Shown here: positions 55,415 to 63,692 of the stretch, in pieces | Layout of the letters: each line of letters starts with the position of its first letter | Numbering within the stretch: position 1 is the stretch's first letter | Source of the DNA: Pseudolactococcus piscium | GTDB taxonomy: Bacteria; Bacillota; Bacilli; Lactobacillales; Streptococcaceae | Assembly: GCF_002441695.1 (NCBI RefSeq) | Contig: NZ_JXJW01000010.1 | Coordinates: forward strand, 27,600 to 91,599 | Length of the DNA: 64,000 bases | Reading direction: 5' to 3' | The notes under the pieces: model-generated | Told to the model about the DNA's origin: nothing | Databases searched by the model: none | The model's input: only the letters and a program-made list of their open reading frames with translations | Position numbers and translations under genes: made by a program

Positions 55415-56008
55415 TTATTTTTCATAGACGTTGAGTGATTCATCACCACCCATAACTGAGTGCCCTTTTTCAAGTGCCCCTTGCTCAGCTGGTGTTGTAT
55501 TACCCCACTGATTACCTGGACTTGGTGCTTGTTGTGCAGGCGGCGTGGGAGTTGATTGACTTGGCGAGTTAGGGACTTCAGATTGTCCTGAATAATTGTC
55601 ATTAGGTTGGACTTGTTGTTGCGGTTCACTGACAGCTTGAGCTGCTTGGTCTGCTTGAACTTTTTCAGATTCCGCTTGAGCTTTGGCATCATTTTCTGCC
55701 TGCACTTTAGCTGCTAATTCTGCTTGAACCTTATCCCTGGCTTGCTTGTCTGCCGCATCTTTTTGTGCCTTTTCCCAAGCAGCCTGGTCAGCCCTATCCT
55801 TTGATGCTTTATCCGCTTTTAAATGCTTATCCAGTTTCGACTTTTTATCAGATTCTAGCTTTTCTTGTTTATTTTTAGCTTCACTTACAACATTTTGATG
55901 ATGAACAACTGTAGCTGTACCAAAACCAATCAAGATAAGGAAAACGCCACCTATAATCAAGCGCTGCCTGAGTGTTGTTGCTTTAATTTTTTCTAAAAGG
56001 TTATTCAT
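55415..56008 (-). CDS. Membrane-anchored coiled-coil protein
   Basis: 197 residues: membrane helix (LIIGGVFLILIGFGTATVV), then about 85 residues rich in Lys, Ala, Asp and Gln with heptad character (DKASKDRADQAAWEKAQKDAADKQ...), then a Pro/Ser/Gln tail. An extended stalk outside the membrane. Family not recognised; next to the adhesin in the transfer operon. Confidence 0.65.
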   Translation of the reverse strand: MNNLLEKIKATTLRQRLIIGGVFLILIGFGTATVVHHQNVVSEAKNKQEKLESDKKSKLDKHLKADKASKDRADQAAWEKAQKDAADKQARDKVQAELAAKVQAENDAKAQAESEKVQADQAAQAVSEPQQQVQPNDNYSGQSEVPNSPSQSTPTPPAQQAPSPGNQWGNTTPAEQGALEKGHSVMGGDESLNVYEK

Positions 56009-56125
56009 TTTTTATATCCTCTTTTCAATTCTCCTCATGACTATCTCACACTTTTATTATCCCATATCAAGTCGCATACTACAATAATTATCATTATAGT
56101 ATCTAACTTTATCAACCATAGATAC

Positions 56126-56150
56126 TTGATATAGCTTGCTATTATATCAA
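56126..56150. promoter_or_regulatory. Inverted repeat, possible operator
   Basis: TTGATATA (56126-56133) and TATATCAA (56143-56150), perfect 8-bp arms. A TTGTAG, 17-bp, GATAAT promoter-like pair for the coiled-coil gene lies downstream on the minus strand near 56067-56095. AT-rich spacer of about 220 bases without an ORF. Confidence 0.35.
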
Positions 56151-56228
56151 TAGGATAAGTTGCTTAATTTACTAAACTATCATCAAAAATATGTTATTCC
56201 CAAAACATCCACCCGTTTTGCTTAATGA

Positions 56229-56510
56229 TTAAGCACTCAAAATATCAGCTAAAGTTTTAGCCTCCGTCCGAGCACCCTTCATCGCCTTGTTATAACCAAA
56301 GACAACCCCATCAATCTTTTTAAGAGAGCCGTTTAAAGCCTCTTTAAAGAGCACATTGATGTCCGTTTCTTCTACTCGTTTCAGCCTATTTTCCAAAGTT
56401 TTATTACTAGAATTGACTTCTTTAATTTGTCCCGCTTCTAATTGCGTCAAAATTTCATTTGCCAAATCTCTAATTTCTACTTCCGCTGCACTGATTTCTT
56501 TTTTTGCCAT
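56229..56510 (-). CDS. Hypothetical helical ICE protein
   Basis: 93 residues, highly helical, Glu/Lys-rich: EISAAEVEIRDLANEILTQLEAGQIKEVNSSN. GAGG ribosome site. Downstream of the relaxase gene. Not recognised; could be a relaxosome accessory protein. Confidence 0.6.
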   Translation of the reverse strand: MAKKEISAAEVEIRDLANEILTQLEAGQIKEVNSSNKTLENRLKRVEETDINVLFKEALNGSLKKIDGVVFGYNKAMKGARTEAKTLADILSA

Positions 56511-56582
56511 AGCGACACCTCGTATTTTCTAAAGTTTTAGATTACCCCAAACCCAAAAGAAATAGAGTATTTTTGATGATTA

Positions 56583-57857
56583 TTAGTCCATTAAAATCGT
56601 TGGATTGAATTGTTTTTTCAGTTCAAGCTCCTCCAACATAGCGTATTGTGTCCTCACATTTTCAAGTCTTTTCTCCATGACCTCCGTGATCTCCCCTGAT
56701 TCCAAGATGTCCTCCAGAAAATTTCGATTAACAATCCGATCATATTCTTTCACAAGTGCCAATGAATTTGAGACCTGATAATAAAGCCAACGAACAGTAC
56801 GCATGATGTCATAAGGTTCTGCCTGAGTCGTCAATTTCAAATAATCCACATTGCCAAATAGTCGCTGCCACTTCTCGTCAGGTATATAAGACCCCCACTT
56901 TTCGTCAATCCCCTGATAAACGGATAAGCGTTGATTGATTAACCCCCGAACCATATCCCCTAGATCATACCCTTCGATAAATTTCATGACGAGCGCCTGA
57001 GCTGTATCGTGTGAATAGCGTACTTCATACCGATTCCAGATACCGAAAATTTCCAGTGATTCCTCAACCGTGATTTTTTCTTTTTTCGCAAGTTCAAAAC
57101 GCTTTTCATAAAAATTGAAATAGAGTGACGACTGCCTCGAACCGAAATAGACAGATACCCCTTTATCATCCGGCGCGTCAAAATTTTCATTATTGATGAT
57201 GCCACCACCGACGTGCTCCCAACTTCTAAATTGTTTTGTTTTGATTAGACCGCTATTCATTTTTTCAATGATACTTGGAATCTGAAAATGTTTACTTCCA
57301 TTGCCATAGCCTTTGTATAAGTCATCTAAAGCTATATCAATTCTGGTAATATTGGCGTCCTCATGAAATACCATCGAACGTTCTAACCATGACTGCCAAG
57401 TTAAGCCTGTATTTTCAAAATACAGCTCCATTTCACGGCAGCCCTGACCTGATAACTGTAAGGTTAAATTGTAGTTACCGCGTGCCTCCGCATCGTAATA
57501 GTATAAAATCCAGATATTACCAAAGCGCAAAGATGAATTATAACCATACAAACCAGATGCCACGCTGACAAAATTGGTGTAGGAAATGAACAAGATAGTT
57601 TCGACAAAGTATTCTATATCTCGGATATTCTTGAAGGTCATGCGCAGATAGTCAATCATCATCCGCAAAGGGTTTTCAGAGTTATTATTGATCAACCCTA
57701 GCCTCATTTTGATTTCTCGAAATTTATCGGATGTCAATCTGTTTCTACCGGTTTCAAGTTTCTTAACCTGATCTAAGCTAAGTCCTGTTTTTTCGGATAA
57801 CTCTTTTTGAGTCATCTTTAATGATTTCCTAAATTCTTTCAGTCTGTAACCGTCCAT
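56583..57857 (-). CDS. mobT: MobT-type relaxase (Rep_trans family) with N-terminal HTH
   Basis: 424 residues. N-terminal XRE helix-turn-helix (YRLKEFRKSLKMTQKELSEKTGLSLDQVKKLETGR), then the Rep_trans domain (TRIDIALDDLYKGYGN, SSLYFNFYEKRFELAKK, GIWNRYEVRYSH) as in Tn916 ORF20 and ICESt3. It nicks oriT, just upstream, and starts rolling-circle transfer and replication. GGAG ribosome site. Confidence 0.93.
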   Translation of the reverse strand: MDGYRLKEFRKSLKMTQKELSEKTGLSLDQVKKLETGRNRLTSDKFREIKMRLGLINNNSENPLRMMIDYLRMTFKNIRDIEYFVETILFISYTNFVSVASGLYGYNSSLRFGNIWILYYYDAEARGNYNLTLQLSGQGCREMELYFENTGLTWQSWLERSMVFHEDANITRIDIALDDLYKGYGNGSKHFQIPSIIEKMNSGLIKTKQFRSWEHVGGGIINNENFDAPDDKGVSVYFGSRQSSLYFNFYEKRFELAKKEKITVEESLEIFGIWNRYEVRYSHDTAQALVMKFIEGYDLGDMVRGLINQRLSVYQGIDEKWGSYIPDEKWQRLFGNVDYLKLTTQAEPYDIMRTVRWLYYQVSNSLALVKEYDRIVNRNFLEDILESGEITEVMEKRLENVRTQYAMLEELELKKQFNPTILMD

Positions 57858-57977
57858 TAATTTTACTCCATTGATTCAGGTGCCAAAAAAATTGGGCAAA
57901 AGTGCCAATTTTGAACACCCCTTTAACCCTTCCCCCGTCTAGCATGAGAGGTAATAAAACTGGCGTTTTTTTAAAAT

Positions 57978-58007
57978 GTTACCCCCCTATTAGAATACGG
58001 GGGTAAC
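57978..58007. other. oriT: Origin of transfer (oriT) inverted repeat
   Basis: GTTACCCCC (57978-57986) and GGGGGTAAC (57999-58007) with an inner TATT/AATA pair. It closely resembles the oriT of Tn916-type elements, located between the relaxase and the coupling ATPase. A smaller repeat AAATTGG/CCAATTT lies near 57888-57912 and may bind the relaxase HTH. Confidence 0.8.
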
Positions 58008-58009
58008 AT

Positions 58010-58097
58010 GAGCATCGGAAAGGTTAGTATCCGGCACGGAGACGCAGGCTCCGCTTCGCTACGCCTGCTTGCCTACTACTAACCTCTCCGATAGCTC
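58010..58097. other. Large hairpin next to oriT (possible single-strand origin or terminator)
   Basis: Arms 58010-58029 and 58077-58097 match over 20 positions with one mismatch and one bulged base; an inner GCAGGC/GCCTGC pair makes a second stem. It lies between oriT and the stop codon of the coupling ATPase. Size and place fit a single-strand origin (sso) for the rolling-circle form, or a terminator. No T run follows it. Confidence 0.65.
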
Positions 58098-58098
58098 A

Positions 58099-59769
58099 TT
58101 AATCATCTTCGCCTGGCTGAATAAACTGCTCAATCGCTTTAGATAAAGTCACCCCTTCAGATCGTTTATAAGCTAAAACGGATGCAAAAAAGTCTTTATC
58201 CTGATCATCATAGATATAACGCCCTTTGACATCCTTGTCAAAATAGATACCGTTGTCAGCTAATAATTGAGTCGCCCTTTGCACTACAGTAGGACTTGTC
58301 CCCAATGCTTTTGCGAGCTGCTCCCTAGAAAACGTTTGATCATCTGACACCTCAGGTATTTTAGACCTATTTTTTATCTCAGCCTGGATAATCTGGTCAT
58401 AGTCAGCTATTTCAAGTTTAGGTAATTTTGCATACTCCTCAAAAAAATCGAATCCCCGATCAAACGGCACATACGGTGAGTAAAATTCCTCAATGACTTC
58501 ACCAAAATTCCCAGTATAGCCTCTACCTCGAACTGCCTGACCATTAATTTCCTTGATTGTTTTAAATTCCTTTTGACTTGCCTCCTCACCAAATGCAATA
58601 GAATAGCCCGTGCTAGATAAAACACCCACCGTGATCCGTTTCATCAGCTGATCACGGATATTAGACGGTACGGCATCCACACCTGCTTTTTGTAAAGACA
58701 AAATTAAAAAGACTCCAGCCTGGCGTCCTTTTTGGGCAATTTGTTGTAACGCGTTAAGATACTCCGCAGCTAAACGACTGCCACGCATCCCCTCTAATTC
58801 ACTTGTCATCGCACCAACTTCATCAATAATCACGAAAGTTGGTTTCATACCATAATCAGAGTAATCAAGCCCCATTTTATTTTGGGGACTTTGACGCATA
58901 TAGTCATAGCGCTGATTCATAATTTTCCAGGCATGGATCACGCATTTGACAATATCAGAGACTTCAAAATAAACTTGACCATTGAACACCTCGTACCTTT
59001 CCAAATTGGCAAGGTCAGCGCGTTTGGGATCACAGATATAGAGATTACCGATTTTTGCCAAAGCTAAAATCAAGATAAACAGTAAAACTGATTTACCTCC
59101 GCCAGTCCCACCGGATATTAACAGATGCGGCTCTTTCCTAAAATCCCAATAAACGGTTTCCATTAAGCGTAAACCTTGAGCTGTCATCTCAACTTTATCG
59201 ACTGAAATTCGTCCAAGGTATTTTTGAAAGGCAATCGTATAGATGATATAGCCGTCTAATATTTGCCTATCCATTAAGTCACCCGAAAAAGTCGTCTCCA
59301 ATTGCGGCCCAACTTGTAAAAACTTTTGTTCACTTTTTGTGCCTCGCAACTCAAACGAGACTTCAACCGTGTGTTTATTTTGTCGCAAGTACGCCCGCTC
59401 AAACTTGATTTTCTCTGCCTTATTTTCTCTTTTTATCGCATTGTAGAATTTCGAATAAAACATTTTTCGTCTCAAAAAATACAATGATCGTAGTCTTGTG
59501 AAAAAGACAACGTGCTTTTCAAGCTCAATCTCGATTTTAAGAGCAACTAAAAATAAGATAATCAAAACGCCTAGTACTAGCGGCACACGTATTAGCACAT
59601 TTTCTTGAAAATAAGCTAACACTTCACCATCATGAAAGTAGACATAACCACCTATCCCAAGCAAAATCGGTGTAAATAAGACAACAGTGACAATGAGTCT
59701 TTGATGCTTGTACCAATCTCTGACCCTGAATCCTCGATACTTCCAAAAAAATCGAAGGAATTTTTTCAT
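58099..59769 (-). CDS. tcpA: TcpA/FtsK-type conjugal coupling ATPase (ORF21-type)
   Basis: 556 residues from ATG 59769, five bases after AGGTGG. Two N-terminal membrane helices, Walker A SGGTGGGKSVLL, Walker B PTFVIIDEVGAM, and FtsK motor sequence (QKGRQAGVFLILSLQKAGVDAVPSNIRDQ). C-terminal winged helix (SREQLAKALGTSPTVVQRATQLL). Delivers the relaxase-bound strand to the channel. Confidence 0.94.
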   Translation of the reverse strand: MKKFLRFFWKYRGFRVRDWYKHQRLIVTVVLFTPILLGIGGYVYFHDGEVLAYFQENVLIRVPLVLGVLIILFLVALKIEIELEKHVVFFTRLRSLYFLRRKMFYSKFYNAIKRENKAEKIKFERAYLRQNKHTVEVSFELRGTKSEQKFLQVGPQLETTFSGDLMDRQILDGYIIYTIAFQKYLGRISVDKVEMTAQGLRLMETVYWDFRKEPHLLISGGTGGGKSVLLFILILALAKIGNLYICDPKRADLANLERYEVFNGQVYFEVSDIVKCVIHAWKIMNQRYDYMRQSPQNKMGLDYSDYGMKPTFVIIDEVGAMTSELEGMRGSRLAAEYLNALQQIAQKGRQAGVFLILSLQKAGVDAVPSNIRDQLMKRITVGVLSSTGYSIAFGEEASQKEFKTIKEINGQAVRGRGYTGNFGEVIEEFYSPYVPFDRGFDFFEEYAKLPKLEIADYDQIIQAEIKNRSKIPEVSDDQTFSREQLAKALGTSPTVVQRATQLLADNGIYFDKDVKGRYIYDDQDKDFFASVLAYKRSEGVTLSKAIEQFIQPGEDD

Positions 59770-59783
59770 ATCAGCCACCTATT

Positions 59784-60251
59784 CTATTTTTTCGGCATCT
59801 TATCATCTTTTTTAGGCATTTCTACCTTAGCAGCTCCTGCCTTTGAAATGCCTTCTGCAAATAACTTGTAGCCATTGTTACTGCGGTTGCCACCTTGTGG
59901 GATCGCATAGTAAGCTACTCGAATCCCTTCAAGGACAACTTCATCATTAAAGGCAATGCCTAACGCTTCAAAGTCAGTAGGTGTCACACCAACAATGGTA
60001 AATTTAATCACCTCGGATTGCACGCTACTGCGTAAGTCAACGTCAATCCCCAGAATCTCCCCAGTTGAGGCTTGCGGGTAGCTGCCGTCAGCATTTCGTG
60101 GTTGTGTCAAATCATCTTCAAAGGCAAACAAAGGTTTTGCCTCACGTAATGTCAACTTCCCGAAAAGTTGATCCAATTGCAAAGCGGCCGTAATGTCACG
60201 ATAGTCTTTACCCAGAATTTTTTGTTTGTCAAATTTAAGTCCAATAGCCAT
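59784..60251 (-). CDS. DUF961/YdcP-like ICE protein (ORF22-type)
   Basis: 155 residues. GEILGIDVDLRSSVQSEVIKFTIVG and FNDEVVLEGIRVAYYAIPQG resemble DUF961 proteins found upstream of the coupling ATPase in Tn916 (ORF22/ORF23). Function not established. One-base stop/start overlap with the gene at 60251. Confidence 0.75.
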   Translation of the reverse strand: MAIGLKFDKQKILGKDYRDITAALQLDQLFGKLTLREAKPLFAFEDDLTQPRNADGSYPQASTGEILGIDVDLRSSVQSEVIKFTIVGVTPTDFEALGIAFNDEVVLEGIRVAYYAIPQGGNRSNNGYKLFAEGISKAGAAKVEMPKKDDKMPKK

Positions 60252-60553
60252 TAGTTTTTACCTCCAAGTACTTTAATATCAGTCGCAAATACGTTCAAAG
60301 CTGGTGCAATTTGATTGCCGTGAATAAAATCAGGATAGAAAATTGGATTAACCAACTCAATTTGCGCGCCTTCCGGCACCGCATCCGTCAAAGTTTTAGT
60401 GATGACATCGAAAGAGCCGTGCGCAGCATTAGCAACATGATGACGTTGATAAGCGCCTTGTTGTCCCATAACTGTACGCGGCCCATTCTCGAATCCATCA
60501 TAAATCAGATTTTCAAGGAAATCCGTTTTCATTAGAAATGTGTTTTGTTTCAT
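60251..60553 (-). CDS. DUF961-like ICE protein (ORF23-type)
   Basis: 100 residues from ATG 60553 with AAGGAG. PEGAQIELVNPIFYPDFIHGN and ATDIKVLGGKN place it with the DUF961-like pair. Likely a small helper of relaxosome or early transfer; no function proven. Confidence 0.7.
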   Translation of the reverse strand: MKQNTFLMKTDFLENLIYDGFENGPRTVMGQQGAYQRHHVANAAHGSFDVITKTLTDAVPEGAQIELVNPIFYPDFIHGNQIAPALNVFATDIKVLGGKN

Positions 60554-60635
60554 AATTGTAATTCTCCTTAAGAATAATTTTTTATTTCCTACCACACTAG
60601 CAGAAATAGTTTCATGACATTTCGGTCAGTTTTGC

Positions 60636-60878
60636 CTAAAACAGATAATTTTTAACTTTATCTGAGTAACGTTTTTTCAACTCATACGGTACGTAAAAAC
60701 TAGAGTTGTAGTCCGTTTCCCGATAGTGCCAAATCTGATGCAGTGTCCGCTGCCTTAACTGATTTAAAGCACGCTCATCCTTCATATTTTGATGATAGAG
60801 ATATTTAAAATTCGAAAACACTTCCTCCAAATTTCTCTCAACTTCCTCTAAATACGGCAGTTTGTTTCCTTGACTCAT
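60636..60878 (-). CDS. Hypothetical ICE protein (ORF24 position)
   Basis: 80 residues, basic and helical with Tyr/His-rich centre (NFKYLYHQNMKDERALNQLRQRTLHQIWHYRETDY). GGAGGAGG ribosome site. First small gene of the relaxation module; family not recognised. Confidence 0.6.
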   Translation of the reverse strand: MSQGNKLPYLEEVERNLEEVFSNFKYLYHQNMKDERALNQLRQRTLHQIWHYRETDYNSSFYVPYELKKRYSDKVKNYLF

Positions 60879-60982
60879 TTGCCTCCTCCTTTCTTTTTAG
60901 GCAAAAGAAAAACAACTAGCTTTTGCTAATCGTTCTCTTTCATCTATTATTGCTAGTTTAACGACCTAGTGGTCAATCAAGG

Positions 60983-61013
60983 TAAAAAGAAAAGCGACCA
61001 GAATTTTCTAATC
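60983..61013 (-). terminator. Terminator after the sigma-4-like gene
   Basis: Minus strand AAGCGA pairs with TCGCTT, with inner AGAA/TTCT, then TTTTCTTTTT. Confidence 0.7.
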
Positions 61014-61099
61014 GCTTGATTTATTTATTTGTCATACTGCTCTTTACCTTTTTATCACATTACCATTATAGCACTACCTATAGTCTCATGCCGTCCCAA

Positions 61100-61540
61100 T
61101 TAGTCTCGTTTGTTCTCAACTTTTGTTGGGACTTTTAAATTTGCTAAAGCAGACGCATGAACACGGTGCGCAGCACTTCTTGACCGATTTAATTGGTCAT
61201 AAATATCATCCCAACTTCTTCCGCTGATATACCTTGCACGTAACACCATTCGTTCCTCTAAATCATCTAATTCGTCAATTGCCTTGATAATTGTGGTTTT
61301 CAAATCTATAAATTTATCAATTTCTTGATTTATTTTTGTTTCTAGCTCATTGATTTTGAGGATATAGTTGACAAACGCTGCCTCATTATTCTTGTTACCA
61401 CCCGTAATGCGTTCACCGAATTGAGTACCTGATAACGATTGAGACAACGCTCTCAATTCCTCAACTTCACTCAACAGTTGCTCAATATAGCGATTCATGT
61501 TTTCAATCTGTTTCAAATATTCTTTTGTTGTCTTAGTCAT
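61100..61540 (-). CDS. Sigma-70 region-4-like / ArpU-type transcriptional regulator
   Basis: 146 residues. Coiled-coil N-terminal two thirds and a C-terminal HTH (LEERMVLRARYISGRSWDDIYDQLNRSRSAAHRVHASALANL) like DUF1492/ArpU phage and ICE late regulators. Probably activates the transfer operon. AGGAG ribosome site. Between two ACAT-N3-ATGT operators and its own terminator. Confidence 0.75.
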   Translation of the reverse strand: MTKTTKEYLKQIENMNRYIEQLLSEVEELRALSQSLSGTQFGERITGGNKNNEAAFVNYILKINELETKINQEIDKFIDLKTTIIKAIDELDDLEERMVLRARYISGRSWDDIYDQLNRSRSAAHRVHASALANLKVPTKVENKRD

Positions 61541-61805
61541 CAGTCAGTCTCCTATGCTTAATTTTACTTTAATCCTTTTAGCCATAGCGGTTAACTTGTG
61601 CACTTCAATTAATCGCTGTTCAAAATAAGTATCATTTATTTCCTTATAGTCTCATTTTACTTCACGCTTGACTAACTTAACAGGACATCGAATGTCCGAT
61701 TTTCAATACAAATTAAGCAAAAAAAAAAAGCTAATTAAAAGAATCGTCTCTCTTAATCTAGTCTTTACTCACTTTTGACCTCAAACATCCAATGTTCCAA
61801 TAAAA
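61541..61805. promoter_or_regulatory. Control region with two ACAT-N3-ATGT palindromes
   Basis: GGACAT-cga-ATGTCC at 61683-61697 and AAACAT-cca-ATGTTCC at 61783-61798 share ACAT-N3-ATGT and their centres are 100 bp apart. They stand between the large ImmA-like/HTH gene and the activator gene, the place expected for the ICE switch. A 13-codon open frame from ATG 61592 before the activator is not convincing as a gene. Confidence 0.5.
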
Positions 61806-63692
61806 TTAAATAACCGCCTCAATTCCTCTGTTTTTTCTACCTAATAATTTAAGGTTTTGATCTGCCAACATCTCATTACACTCATAAATAGAATGTGTAT
61901 AATAGCTATGTAACAAAAAATAGTACATGGTATGTTGCGCTGTCATCATGAGGGATTTTCCAGAGGCTTTTAAAAGATAATCACTCAGCATTGGTTCTAA
62001 TTGCATCCCGATGCACAGCTGCACCACACTTTCTATTGAGACATTATCAGGCTCATTATATCTCAATCGTTGAATGGTTTTCTCGCTGATTTCGGAGGCT
62101 TCTGCTAATGCTTCAATCGTCATATCTGACCATTCTATCAACTGATCAAGCGCACCTGAAAACGTCATCGGTAAACTTTGCGCCACTTTTAAAACCTCAG
62201 CGTGATAATCAGCAAGCTTTTCAGCATGATTTAGAGTGTCACAGTCTGAAAAACGGGCTTCAAAAATAACATTGGATGCCATATCTCGATTTAGAAAACA
62301 CAAAAAATGATAGTTTTCATCATATTGATTATCGGCACTGATTTTCAAATCAAATATCAGACAACACTCGTCCAAATGTAGACGGGCATACTCTGTCAGT
62401 TGATTATCTTCAATATACTTAGGATCGTTTAGGCAAAAATGCGTCTCAATATAAAGATAATCACCTGTCTGCAATCTTTCTTTAAAACCTGATGACACCA
62501 CACTTTCCGTTAAAGCATCTGCCAAATCTATACAAAACGTCTGATTTTCACCAATCGCATCTTTCGTGTAAGTATAAGGTCTGATGTATTTTCCGTCAAT
62601 ATAGATAAAAACATTGCGCGCCTCATAATAACCAGTATCAATCATACGAATTTTCGCAGCTAATCGTGATACCTCAAAAAAATCGGCAAGCTCATCAATC
62701 ACCGGCTCCAAAACATCCACAAGCTCAGATGATTGCAACTCTATCTTATATTTTTCAATTAACTCTTGGGCTTTGAGTTGAAACATGATAAATGGCATTT
62801 GAATCCTAGGCGCTAATTTGTTTGCCTGCCATTCTATCCACTCAATAGCCTCTTTTTGTTTACCGGCTACACTTCCCGTCACGGTACAGACAATTTTCGT
62901 CGCATCATTATCATAGAAATTTTCTAGTTTAATTGCTTTTCTATGCTTGTCCCAGTGCACACATTCATGCACAATTGTGTTATTAACTGATCCTAAATTC
63001 CGTAAAAAGTAAGCTCTCAGATCAACAAAAATAGTTTTTGCCTTGACCGTCTCCACTACCATTTTATCCTTTTGACGATCATAAAATATGCCCTCAGAAT
63101 CTTGAAAAAAGATTTGTCCAAAAATGGAACAATCTTTGGAAATATCTCTTTGCTTCACCTCCAAAGACATTCTATGTGCTAACTCATAAGGATCTATAGG
63201 CATTGGCTTTTCTAACGCCTCTGGGTAATACCTCGCGACAAAATCCAATGCTACTTTATCTAGTCCCTCAGTACAAATATAAGGGATCAGTTCGTCGGAT
63301 AATGAATTTTCATGGTCTGTATTTCTATCATAAATTTTGATACTTAAAACCTGAAAATCATCCAAGTCACAATCTAAATCCCCAAAACAACCTAGTTTAA
63401 GCCACAAATGATAGACATTAGGTTCGCTATAATGATTAGGAGATTGTTGATCAATAATTTCAGCGTCTACCACAACATCAAAACAAATTTTCATCTTAGG
63501 CTGATCATCCACATAGACGAATAAAACATTCAATTTTGATAAACCTAAGTCCTCAAATTGCGCAATTGATTGTTGCCATAGCTGTAATTTCAATTCATTT
63601 GAAAAAATAGTGATATATCTACTCACAACTTCAAACAACTCACTATGAAATCGACTTGCTATGTAGTCTCTAAATGATCGATTCTGTATCAT
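61806..63692 (-). CDS. ImmA/IrrE-family metallopeptidase with C-terminal HTH, likely ICE switch protein
   Basis: 628 residues. Central zinc-protease motif HECVH at residues 242-246 with the third-ligand candidate E287 in EWQANKLAP, as in ImmA/IrrE proteins that cleave ICE or phage repressors. About 200 N-terminal residues are unfamiliar. A C-terminal XRE-like HTH lies at about 521-565 (MTIEALAEASEISEKTIQRLRYNE). Having protease and DNA-binding parts on one chain suggests a one-protein repressor/antirepressor control of excision and transfer. Ribosome site GGGGG, ATG 63692. Confidence 0.8.
   Translation of the reverse strand: MIQNRSFRDYIASRFHSELFEVVSRYITIFSNELKLQLWQQSIAQFEDLGLSKLNVLFVYVDDQPKMKICFDVVVDAEIIDQQSPNHYSEPNVYHLWLKLGCFGDLDCDLDDFQVLSIKIYDRNTDHENSLSDELIPYICTEGLDKVALDFVARYYPEALEKPMPIDPYELAHRMSLEVKQRDISKDCSIFGQIFFQDSEGIFYDRQKDKMVVETVKAKTIFVDLRAYFLRNLGSVNNTIVHECVHWDKHRKAIKLENFYDNDATKIVCTVTGSVAGKQKEAIEWIEWQANKLAPRIQMPFIMFQLKAQELIEKYKIELQSSELVDVLEPVIDELADFFEVSRLAAKIRMIDTGYYEARNVFIYIDGKYIRPYTYTKDAIGENQTFCIDLADALTESVVSSGFKERLQTGDYLYIETHFCLNDPKYIEDNQLTEYARLHLDECCLIFDLKISADNQYDENYHFLCFLNRDMASNVIFEARFSDCDTLNHAEKLADYHAEVLKVAQSLPMTFSGALDQLIEWSDMTIEALAEASEISEKTIQRLRYNEPDNVSIESVVQLCIGMQLEPMLSDYLLKASGKSLMMTAQHTMYYFLLHSYYTHSIYECNEMLADQNLKLLGRKNRGIEAVI

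Noticed and set aside
61541..61640. Short ORF before the sigma-4-like gene
   Set aside because: Only 13 codons from the ATG; the longer frame lacks a start codon.
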